From contig CM055197.1 of NCBI GenBank assembly GCA_029224185.1, forward strand, positions 17,646,642 through 17,710,641: a stretch of DNA of 64,000 bases. Direction: 5' to 3'. A model generated the notes under the pieces. That model saw only the letters and a list, made by a program, of their open reading frames with translations, was not told the DNA's origin and made no database searches. Of this stretch, positions 28,500-44,469 are shown one piece after another (positions within the stretch are counted from its first letter, which is position 1; every line of letters begins with the position of its first letter). The position numbers were made by a program, and so were the translations under genes. Source of the stretch: Karalla daura. Taxonomy: Eukaryota > Chordata > Actinopteri > Chaetodontiformes > Leiognathidae.

Positions 28500-28500
<1 letters not shown>
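28185..28500 (-). repeat. Dispersed repeat, copy B, with embedded (TG)n
   Basis: The reverse complement matches 5180-5580: TCCATTTGATGGATTATC, an embedded (CA)n (28424-28456 on this strand as TG), GCCGCCAGAGGAT, CCAAGCTCCCCTAACTTTTT, then CTAGATGATGAATGATTT. Differences are scattered substitutions, small indels and a different microsatellite length. Confidence 0.85.
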
Positions 28501-33300
<4,800 letters not shown>

Positions 33301-33304
33301 TAGG

Positions 33305-33540
33305 CACATTAGCGTTGCCACCACACAGCAGAAATGTCCAGGGTCTGGATCTAGGTTGGACTGCAGGCCCTTCTGTGTGGAAGGGCAGTCCTAAAATATA
33401 GAAATGTTTTGGTCTGTTGGAGATTGTCTGTAGGTATGAGTGTGGGAGTGAAAGTGCACTGGAGATGTGCTCCAGCAGGCCCCTGCAACACTGTTCAGGT
33501 ACAAAATGGGTAAGATAATGGATAGCTAGATGGACACCAC
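33305..33540 (-). repeat. Common interspersed repeat, copy 5
   Basis: Diverged reverse copy: GTCCAGGGTCTGGATCTAGGTT, GGCCCTTCTGTGTGGA, GTGAAAGTGCAC, AAATGGGTAAGATAATGGAT. Confidence 0.75.
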
Positions 33541-34589
33541 TTATGTGACTTTTCACAATTATTAGCTCAGTAGTGAATGCATTTGCATTTAACTATTTTT
33601 ATACAGCAACACCCCCATGATATGTATTACATTGTAGTTCTATGCAGGCAATGCAGAGCTGCAGGCTTCTTTGAGACCAGCTGTGTGGCGCTTACAAGGT
33701 TGACAATAGCGCTGAGCCCAAACCAGTGCGTTAGCGTTGCGAGTCAAAGAAATCAAAACAACGAGCTGAAAGATGCTCAGGCTCTTTGTGGAGCTGAGTG
33801 GACCTGCAGATAGATTCCTGTATGTGGAAAGCTGTGCATGTGAGCCCTCTGCAGCGCCAGACTCAGGTTTGTTTATGTCCATAAGCCCACATCGCGTGCC
33901 AGACAAGAGTAACCCATGTCAACACCAATCCCAAAGCGTAGAATTCCCATCCATAGAGACATTAGTCATTACTGTTTACTATAGGCACTGTCATTACTCT
34001 GCGTCTTACTCATCAGTTGGCTTATTAAGTAAGCTTTAAAATACCCCAAAGAATAACACGGAGGAATTTCTGCGCTGTTGGTAGATGTGTGCTTTGCTTC
34101 TTCTCCTACGATTGTTTAGATATGGGCCTCACCCCAACTGACAGCTTTCATTCAGCCAAGGCTGCTTTTACTGTGGGGCAAAATCAGTCATGTTGAAAGG
34201 AAATCTATGTCCAGCTGCGAGGCAGGTTTAATTATCCGAACTGACGTGCAAACGTTGTGTGAGAGATTTAAATTGCCCCAAACTGTAGAGTCAGTTTGTA
34301 AGATAAAACTAGTAATAATGACACACCTTGCAAAGCTTTGCGTGCTACTAGGGTGCATGTGAAGCCTGCGACCTTTGCCAAAACCATAACAAGTAGAAAC
34401 TACGATTATGACATAATGTCTTTTCAGCTCAACTCAAAGCAAAGGAGTTTTGGATTATATGTATTCAACCCTGGTAAAAACATCTTCAAAAAACTGTTTG
34501 TTACGCAGAAATCAGTGCACTTCTAAACATACTGATTGGAGGAAAATAAATCTAGTTTAGTGACAGATAAGCATTATTTATGGTTTATT

Positions 34590-34760
34590 TTATAGGTGCT
34601 GGCCATACTCTGCCTTCACACAGTCCAACAGCGCAAATGTTTAGGTTGAGGTCGATGGTCAGTGTGTGTCTAGGTGTGTGCTGGGGATTGGCTCCAGCAA
34701 GCACCTGTAACATGGCTGGGTATAAAGCAGGTGAGATAATGGGTGGATGGGTATCTGGTT
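34590..34760 (-). repeat. Common interspersed repeat, partial copy 6
   Basis: Reverse copy lacking the first half; keeps TGGGGATTGGCTCCAGCAAGC and AAAGCAGGTGAGATAATGGGTGG. Confidence 0.7.
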
Positions 34761-34769
34761 CTCTGTTGT

Positions 34770-36000
34770 ACTGCGTGTTGTTACAGATGGCTAAAGTGCC
34801 ATGACCTAAGTACCTGTATGCTGGCAGACGCTGCTACCTGTCGTTACATGATAAGCGCTGAAAAACAGCTTTGTTTAACACAATGCCCAGTCTCCTCCTA
34901 CGTTGAAAACAATAACACAACACCCTTTACCATTATATCCACATGGCTGCCTATTAAAGGAAGCCGCTGAGGATTTACAAAAATGTTTTTCTAGCGTCGA
35001 CCTCACTGCGTGTGTCATGATTAGTCATGCTGTGTTTATCGCTGTGTGATTGGACATTACAAGCTCTTACAGCCAGGGAACATTTGCTGTTGCAACGTGA
35101 TTGTAATCATTCACAAGAGGGAAAGGTTGCGCGTGCGTGTGCGTGTCCTGGTCATACATACACTGAACTGCACTGCTTGTCAAATGGAGAACGCATGACA
35201 TGTTCATGATGACTGTCATGCTCACTTTATTTTATTTTTTTTACAGCCAGGGGTTTTTCACTCACTATAACTTTAGGTATTTGCACCTGCGCACAGAGGA
35301 ATGCCAGCTCCCACACTCTTACTTTCTGTTACTGTTGAATCTCGATAGACTGTGTGAACTGTTGACAACTCACAAGTGTTTCAGCATTTTTGTAATGGAT
35401 ATTTGATCTTTATATCTGCGTTCTTGGTTGTAAACAATAGCCTTCCTGCCTTCTTGCTGTAATAGTTTTGTAATGACCTGTTTGCACACTGCTCAAGCCT
35501 GCATGGACTAGGACAAATTAATTAGTTTAAAAAAAGAAAGAAAAATTGGTTTCATCTGAGAAAGATGTGTCTGTTGTGATCTCTCGAGTCTATCTCTACA
35601 TTTACAACTGCATTGTGTTGTGACCCTTTCCCCGACTATTTTTGTGCTCTTTTACCTCATCTTTTGTTGTTTTGCTGGTGGTGCTTGTTTGATGCTGAAT
35701 GCAGATCAGATTACAAAGGCTGTGTTTTGATCTCTGCTCCACGGCGCGGCAGGCCTGGAATGACAAGGTCAATAGACGGGAAATGCTTTCATGGTGCCTG
35801 ACTCTTTGACTCCGACCCTCCATTGTGTTTATGGGCCAAGTCCACACTTCTCCAATGGAGTTCCCAGATTTTCATTAGCTACTAAAGCACTGCGTCATTT
35901 GGGGAGACCCAGCTACCCGTTGCTCTTCGTTGAAATATGTCACTTGCAGCAATGGATATGGTTTGATACCTCTCATTACCTGTCATACTTTTTTCACCTG
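34770..36000. promoter_or_regulatory. Non-coding interval with a candidate regulatory block (35690-35970)
   Basis: No gene. The block at 35690-35970 is repeat-free and contains an overlapping SOX-type CATTGT and forkhead-type TGTTTAT (35821-35832). The regulatory role is inferred. Confidence 0.3.
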
Positions 36001-36230
36001 TGCACCATATTACCCATTTTGTACCTTAATGGTGCCATTGTGAAAACAGGGAATACCCTGTGTCAGTCTATCACCATTCACTCTCACCCTGGGAGGAAAC
36101 AGGGTACCTGGAGAAAACCTACACAGATCCATGTAAATTCTGAACAGAAAGGCTCCCAGTCTGACCAGGAATCAAACCCAGGACCTTCCTGCTGTGAGGT
36201 GACTCGTAGACCACATTACAGACCAGTTAT
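36000..36230 (+). repeat. Common interspersed repeat, copy 7
   Basis: Forward copy: CACTCTCACCCTGGGAGGAAAC, TACCTGGAGAAAACCTACAC, AATCAAACCCAGGACCTTCC, TGCTGTGAGGTGACTC. Confidence 0.85.
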
Positions 36231-36239
36231 GTGAAAATT

Positions 36240-39200
36240 TGTAAAATTTGGGCAAAACCCACAAAGATACTGCAATAAAATTTCCATCACAGTAGTGGGA
36301 TTTCCTATCTTTCCCCGCACGTCTTCTACCATGTCTGGGTCAAAGGTAAGAGACGGAGCACAGACCCCCAAAGGATGAACATCCCCGTCGTTCAAAGAGA
36401 CCGAAATAGAAATTACAATTCGCCCGTGTTTCTCCTTCGACCTCATGGTAACCCACCTTCCCTCCTCAGACCTGACAAACACTGGGTGTAGAAAAGAAAA
36501 CATCCTTTCACAAGTTGTCCCACTGCCAGCTTCCTGACAAAGGTATATACCCAGTCTCCTTCAGAGCTTCTCAGAACCTGAACTTCCCTGTTTAGCAGCA
36601 ACACTGGGTGAGTCATGGCAGTGGGCTGAGAGATTCCCCCTGGAGATTACACACTGCGAATAGGTTTGGTCTATAAAGTGAAGTCTGATCTAAACAGAGG
36701 TGCTTCTCGGCCTTTTCTAACAGATGGTTGTGTCTGTGCATCAGATTTCAGTGACTTTTCCTCAGAGTTGTTATTGCTGAAGAGGAGTTTAGTCTGCCAT
36801 GTGGTTGTGGTGTTGGTTTGAGTACTTCTAAGAATTAGAAACAAGAAGAGGTTACGGGCTTATCTGCCTCATAACAGTTCAGTAGAGCCATCCTCTCTGG
36901 TCAAGAAATGGAGGACTAAAATAATAGCTACTTATACGAGAGTTGTTCAGAGGTGGGTAGGACTTGGTTGAAGTCCTTCTGTAAAATTTAATCCTTAGAC
37001 GTTATGTTTTTGAACAGTAAAATCCTGCAACCATTCTTTTGTGGACCCAGTAATGTTCATATCTATTAATCTGTCCAAGAGCAACCAAATAAGGAACAAT
37101 GAAATGAATAACCTTAGATGGCGTCCTCTGTTTTGGCCTCTGTGGCCACATTTGCATATCATAGTCCCAATGCTGAGCATCACTACTGATTTCTTTCCCC
37201 AGCAATTGCGGAGATCATGGTGATTCCACTACAGCAACATTTGTTGCATGATTAGATCGTCTTTCATCAGGCTGGATTGGCAGCCACGTATCAGGTCTAA
37301 AATCACTTGACATTTCTATTTACAGCGGTTGGATTCCAGTTCACCCGATGCTGGATTCAATACAAATTATTGTCATCTGGTCTGATGCCTGCCCGGATTA
37401 ATCATTCATAAGCTTGGCCCCATTTCAGTGTCTCGTGTTAATCAGTCATAATCAGGAATGTTTACATAGACAACTGATTTGTTTCTTTATCTGATGGTAC
37501 TGATGGGATAAATGAGAAATGATTCATGAAATGGGGTGGAGCAGGCGCTCTCACGCACCTCTCCTGGCAAGTGTCAATTGCCCAATTGTGTAAATGTGCC
37601 CTTGCACAGCCTAAATGCACTTAAGATATATACTGTATATATATCTTTATAAACACAAAAAAAAATCTATCTGTAAGGGAGGGGAAAAAAATCACTGCTG
37701 ACAACTTCAAACGCTGCACACAGCTTTAATCTCTGAAGCTGGGAAGATTAAAAGAGAGGAGATCAAATTTCAAGTGCAGTTTACATTCTCCTCATTGTAG
37801 ACATACCACACACCAAGATACACATACTTGCTTTGCTGTTGAGTGAAAATGGCCACGGCTCACAGACAATTGTTTCTTGGTAAGCAGAGACATGTGAGGC
37901 CTGAAGATGAATCATCTGTTATTCTCCAGTTCCTTAGAGCTGTTATTGTGATGAACCTTTGTAAACGTTCTTCACGTGTTGCATGTCATATTTCTTTGGT
38001 GCAAAACAGCCCAGGCTGAGATGATATCTTCAAGTGTAAGAACCATGTTTAGTTTCTTCTAAGTGCTGTTTTAAACTATGCAGCTTGTTTCTGTCTGTCT
38101 GATCCTTCGGTCTAAAACAGGCAAAACATCTGGACAAGTGACATTCTTTAAAATGGCATCCATAAGTGACACCGAAGACTTCTCAAAGAAAAAAAAAAGA
38201 AGATGTGAATAATGCATGGGAAGATTTGAAAGAAAAAGAAAATTGGTGGTTGTTTTCAAAAGATAAGTTCAACAATGCCGAAAGTGCCTTCTCATGGTGC
38301 GATATCATCTTCATCATCTTGTCTACTTTCCACTCCTTTTTGTCTTTCTCTTTCATCGTCACACTAATTGCGAATGATGAATGAGTTGCGCTCTCCAACA
38401 TACCTTTTTATGTCTTCAAACACCAGAAGACACCTTTCAGAAAGGTTCTGAGCACTACCCTCTGACATTCTTGGATAATACCCTGTAAATGCTTGTACGA
38501 TCCCTAACACTGCAGTCAAAACACCATGTCGTAGTTGACGTCACATGGTGCATTTGCGTTTTTGAAATTACGATAATGTGACGTCTGAATGGTGATAAAT
38601 GGCTGGAATAACTGACAGGCTGTAATCTTACAGGGTGCTGTCACTCATTGTCTACTTATTCCAGTGTTCACACAGCTGCACCTTGTTCCAGTCCTGTGCA
38701 TTTAAATGAGCCTCCGTGTGCCACGGGGAAATCCTAGCAAATGTCTGAAAACTAAGGTGAAAGGTGAAGGCGCAAGAAACTGAACTGCATTGCAAGGATA
38801 AAGTTTGTTAGAACAAACACCAACTATATAAAAAGACACATCATTACCGAAAAGGCCTCACACACCCAAAACCTATGATGGCCTTTGTTCCAGTGATAGC
38901 TGACTCATTTCGTATACTTTAACTTGTACCTAGGAAATCAAAATCATAAAATGCTGCAAGACCATGAGGTAATGGTGCCGTTGTACACCGGGTGCCAGGC
39001 CTCTGTGACTGACGTAGAGCAGGAACACAGCTCACATCTCAATGGAAATTCCAGGCTAAGATGGCACAGTTGTGTTTCCACTTCAGCCAAAAGAACCCCA
39101 AATTTATTTGAATTGTTTGGATGAATGTATTATATCCCTAAGGTTATGACTAAACAACGTGTGACTCAAACCTCGGTTCACTTTTCAGTTGGCTCATATT

Positions 39201-40380
39201 ACTGTAAGATGTAAACCCCATGTGTTTGTGTGCTGTAGTTTCCACTGACAATCATTTCACCAGGAGGATGATTTTCAGATTTGGTCTGCCAGAGAAAAAC
39301 TTCCTCCTGCTAATCCTGAAATAAGTTGCTCATTTCATTTCAGAGTCGAGAGTCGAGGGTTTCCCGGACACAGATGGTTTTATATAAATGATTGTAAATG
39401 CTGAGTTGGAATGCTGAAAAACATGCCTTACTCAGCTGGTTCACTGTGTCACATGGAGTCAACGTACTGCAATTTTTTGTAATTAATGCTTAAAACGAAA
39501 CACAGATGAGGCCGGTGATAAGAACATCACCAGTTTTGGTCATGATCTTCAGATATTGAGATTAAAGACTAAAGATTAAATAGAGGTAATTAAAGGCAAC
39601 CTAAACGTGCATGTTTTTGAGCTGGAGGAAAGTCCTCATTCTTGCTATCATCAACAAGATGTCATGTCACCTTTGTAATACTAACAACAAAGAAGCAGAA
39701 TCATTATCCTCAGGTGGGCAACAGATAAAACAAAGGCCAGGAGGATACATCCTCTGGAGACCACGTCTGTTGAAAATAATTCAAGCAAGATATCGATCCT
39801 GGCAGTTGGTGAGATTCTTTTACCAGGATCGACACAATCATCCTCAGGTCTGGGCTGTTTGTGGCTCCATGTGTTGCAGTCCTAGTTGTTGACTGACTGA
39901 GATTGCTGAGCTCTCTGGGATGGCAAGAAGGTGGCGGCCGGCGTAATTCATATTCAGGAGCGTATGTGTGTGTGTGTGTTAGTGTGTGTGCAGCCAAACG
40001 ATCATAAAAGATCCATTACTGCTGTCAGCACATGTTCAATCACATCTCCTACAGAGACAGCGAAAGGTCTCGGTGCACATACCAGCGGCAAAGCATGCCC
40101 GCACCCTGCTTCATATACACACACTCATCAAACCTGCTCTAAACATTCCTCAATCGCAGACATTAGAGGTAAACCCACAGCAGGCTGGAGGCACTGTACT
40201 GAGCCGAGCTGAGGTCCAGCCAGCAGAGCAGATCCAGAACAGGTCTGGAGGCGTGTGGCTTGGAAATAAATACCATTAAACTCTGCTGTCAAATTGCATT
40301 TGGCTCTGGAGAGCACAGCTATCCACGAGAGCTTGGCCGTCCTCCACGCAAACGCCAATTTTCTCTCTTTATTCTGTTTT
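36240..40380. other. Gene-free interval
   Basis: No supportable exon. A complex block at 37330-37620 has a palindromic homeodomain-type GGATTAATC (37395-37403) and forkhead-type TGTTTACA (37459-37466). A 15-bp identity to the 5' end of U2 snRNA occurs at 36702-36716 without the rest of the gene. Confidence 0.4.
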
Positions 40381-40389
40381 AAACACACA

Positions 40390-40445
<56 letters not shown>

Positions 40446-40502
40446 CACATGCTAAAACTACCACTCGCAGAGAAAAAGACACAAACACATGCAGGGGGAA
40501 AT

Positions 40503-40564
<62 letters not shown>
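40381..40564. repeat. Paired (CA)n microsatellites
   Basis: CA tracts of about 60 bp each (40381-40442 and 40506-40564) separated by about 63 bp of unique sequence. Confidence 0.95.
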
Positions 40565-40566
<2 letters not shown>

Positions 40567-41920
40567 AGACCACCTGGGAGATCTGTTTATGGAATCCGAT
40601 GGAGACCACACGAGAAACAGACGCTGCTTTTATTTTTCTTTAAGCTCGAAGGATCTAAATAAAATAGTCTTGCTCATTTAATCCAAAATGTCGAAAGTTT
40701 CGTCCTTGGGATCGTGGATTAAGAAATTATACTGTGATCACAGAAAGTCAGTCTTTTGTAAACAATCATAAACACATAATGGAGTGGAATTACTCGCGCA
40801 AACATTTTCTGTTTTATACAGATGGAGCAATTCAATTAGGAAAGACAATCCTGGTAAAAAAAAAAAAAAAAGTAACAAATATATTGTATGATGTGGTAAC
40901 AAAACACAAAGACCAAAAGATGTATTAGAGGTCATGACTGCTCTGGATGCACAGGATGGAAAATGTCCATGACATGGTGGCATTTGCCCTCTGATTGACT
41001 CCTATCTGAGTGGGTGTAAATAAGGTGTGTGCCTGTAAACCTGCGTTGCTTTCGTGCAAAGCTGTTTTACAAGCGCACACCTAGCGCTCCTCCCATTGGC
41101 ACGCACAACCTTTCGCTGTCCTCCGTGACTGTTCCTTTCCCCCCTCCTGTCTTCTTTTCTCTCATTGGAAAGAAACCCAAACAGGTCCTGTAGACGTAGT
41201 AGTGGAGATACTATCAAAGCATGCTCCACCTGAAGGGGATCCCATCACGCACATTACTTCTTTTTTTTTCCTTCCCGGCATTGCACAAATGAGCCCTGCA
41301 GGCCTGAAGGCAGGCAAAACAAGCTCTGCATGGTTGTGGGAGGTTACACCCTGCTAACAGCTTTTTTTTTCTCCCCTTTGTCGTTTTTATAAACAGGTTA
41401 CTTATTAATACATACCAAGTGTCAGGACATATTGCTTATTAATACCGCACTGGCAGAAGATAAATTATGTATAGTCTATGGGGCATGATCTGAAAAGTTT
41501 CAATATTTTTATGATCAAACACTGTCTTGTAAAGTATGTAAATGTATAAAATATGGGACTTTAAACCAATAGGATCAAAATGTTGATTGTATCAGAGATC
41601 CCACATGTTGATGTGTGCGCGCTGCCTTAAATGTTTAGGCACAGGGCAGCGGAGCATGGCCTCACGCAAACTGTAGCCCTTGCAGACTGGTTTCTAAAGA
41701 AGAAAAGCATTCAGGACGAAAACAGTTATGGTGATGCGTGCGGGTCACACTTCCTTTGCAGACATCTAGGAATGATGAGCAAAAAATAAATAAATAGATA
41801 AATAAATAAAAATCAAAATTAACTATAATGTATATTTCACCCTGCATCCTTAATTCAAAACTTCTGTTTGTTATGTGCCTGTGTATTTTGTTTTGCTGTC
41901 ACTTAGCATGTTATCATGTT
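40565..41920. other. Gene-free interval
   Basis: No exon or recognisable element, apart from homopolymer A/T runs (40858-40871, 41260-41268). Confidence 0.4.
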
Positions 41921-41924
41921 GGTG

Positions 41925-42205
41925 ACATGCTGGACGAGTGTTTCTTCACAACAAGAAAGACCCGGGTTTGAATCCCAGATCAGGCTGAGGACATTTCTAT
42001 GTGGAGTTTTCATGCTCTCACTGTGTCTGTGTGGGTTTTCTCTGAGTGCTCCCATTTCAGCCCAGACTAAAAACATGAATGTAGCTTGATGGGAGACTCT
42101 AAATTGTGCCTAGGTGTGAGAGTGAGAGTGAATGCTTTCACTCTATGTGCACTGGGACTGCGCCCCTCCTCCCACCCACACACACACACACACACCCACA
42201 CACCA
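41925..42205 (-). repeat. Common interspersed repeat, copy 8
   Basis: Reverse copy: AAGACCCGGGTTTGAATCCC, GTGTGGGTTTTCTCTGAGT, GGGAGACTCTAAATTGTGCC, followed by a short (CA)n. Confidence 0.85.
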
Positions 42206-42814
42206 TTATGAAAACAAAATAATAAGCTTCCATATTTTGCACATCCAAAGGGGCAAAATTAGTGTGACATGCCAGTAAAATAAAACAAAATCAATGAACA
42301 CTGTGTGGCCACACATTAGAAAACTGTCTAAACAGATACAGGGCAAATGTACAGATTATGTGGAATTGTTTACACTGAAGTAATGGGGCTCCAGATTAAA
42401 GAAATAAAGGTCTGCAGGTCTTTTAGTTTCCACTCATTATGAGGAAAGTCATAATGTTTATACTGTCTGATTTACATTGGTTCCTCTGGGTAGCTGCTGT
42501 GTCAGATTAAATATCAGCAGCTTTGTAGAAGTTGCAGAGGGAAATGAGTGCAAGTTCTTCAGCTGTTATTGAAGTTCACTAGCTGTTCAACTTCCTGCTG
42601 GTTCCCAGAATATTGAGAGCTGACCAACAACACGCAAACATGGCAGGGACAATTTCTAGTTTAATTCGCATGTACGTATTCACAAGCTTATGCTTGTGTT
42701 TCTCCTGATGATCAAAATATTACATGACTAGAAAGTTTTAAAACAACTTCTGAACTATTACAAGATTGTAAATAAGAAAGGGACATGGTAACCATTTCTG
42801 GATGCTGCATGTAA

Positions 42815-42876
42815 ATAGTTTAGCAAAGTAATTCAAACTTGTATGCAAATATAGTTTAGCAAAGTAATTCAAACTT
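42815..42876 (+). repeat. Short direct duplication flanking an octamer site
   Basis: The 26-bp unit beginning ATAGTTTAGCAAAG is repeated exactly (42815-42840 and 42851-42876; period 36). Between the copies lies ATGCAAAT (42843-42850), a POU/octamer-type motif. The first copy is preceded by the related ATGTAAAT. Confidence 0.85.
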
Positions 42877-44189
42877 TTCTTGAGTCAGTGTGTGAAAAGG
42901 TGCTCCGTATGATGATTAACAGCCTCACGATTGGAATGCACTTTGCATGTAAATGTGAGGAACACTGTTTCATTTTGTAATGTAAACCTACTCATTTTAC
43001 CCTTTGATTTGCATCTCAACTATAGGGAAATGAAATACATGAAGAAATGCCCCAGATTCGACGACCAAAAGCTGTATCTGCTCTGTTAGCTGAAAAGCGG
43101 GAAAGAGAAACTTTGCACAAAACAGTGCGACGAGATGATTGAGCATGTGCTGTAATCAAGTCATCACGCAGTTTTCATTTTATGCGTCTCTTCGGGATGC
43201 TGTGTCTCCACACTGAGAGACACGATATGATTTATGCTCGGCAGCTGCTGAATTAGCCTCGTTAAACTCGTGTTGTTTCGCAGGGTTAGAACTGCACAGC
43301 GCTGACATCGCGCCTATAGGGAAAGTAGTAGTAGGAGTTTGCTGCGTGGGGTGGACGTGTATTTTAAAACGAAACGGAGGGAATCACCTCTGCTAAGATC
43401 GTAGTAACTCGTTGGAGATTGGCTCGAGCTTCCAGAAGTGATTATAAAACGGAAAGTTGGAACCACCCAGTGAGTTATCTGAACGTCCTCCGTTGCATTC
43501 TGTTCCCCAGACTGACATATTTATCTGGCCTTTCTCTCCACCGTAGTGTGATTATGTTCACTGTTTTGTTGCTCTGCTGCTTGTCACTAACAGCTTACGA
43601 GACCACGCGCGGGCCCCAAAAAGCCAGAACCCTGGAGAGAGTAAATGGAGAAAAGATCGATCGCTTTTTTCAGCACTCTCACTGTCATCGCTCACGCTGA
43701 CATGACTTCGAACCCCCACTCACCATAGAGGCTGTTTCTCCATTTGCCGGATAGACGGCTTCACTCTCTCTCCACCTCGCTCTGGCACTGTTTGCCCCAT
43801 TTCCCTTTTTTTTGTCATATTTAGACAAAAAAACGGGAAATGGCACACACGTACACACACAGATGGCATGCATGGAGCGCACATTTCTGCTCTCTCAACA
43901 AACAAATGTGCAGTACCTGGTCAGGCAAACCCAGGCACAAAAAGAGAGAGAGAGGGAGTGAGAGAGAGAGAGAGAGCAACAGTATGAGTTGATGTTGCGC
44001 AGATATGAAAAGACTGTCAGCCCACGTTTTAACTGACAGTGTTATTACCAAATGTTTGGCCATTGTTGTCCAAAATCCACAGCCCTTTAACAGCTCAATT
44101 TTTTTAGAACATTACATCGAAGCACCTCTGTTATAACAATACCATGTGTTATTTCATGACTTACATTGTGCTGTTACTCCATTATCCAT

Positions 44190-44465
44190 TCATTATTTTA
44201 CCAGTTTTGTACATTTACCATGTGGCAGGGGTCTGCCAGTCACATCTGGTGAAAGCAGGAAATACACCCTGGATGTGTCACCAGTCCATCACACGACATA
44301 CAGACACACACACACCCCGTTCAATCTCACAGTCACACCAACGGGCAGCTTAGGGTCCTGGGGAATCAGAAGAAAAGCCACACAGACATGAGGTTGAACC
44401 CAGTCCATGCACCTCAAACCCGGGACCTTCTCACTTTGAGGCCACAATGCCAACCACTCATCCAA
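44190..44465 (+). repeat. Common interspersed repeat, copy 9
   Basis: Forward copy: ACACCCTGGATGTGTCACCAG, CAGTCCATCACACGAC, CAAACCCGGGACCTTCTCAC, GAGGCCACAATGCCAACCAC. Confidence 0.85.
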
Positions 44466-44469
44466 CGTG

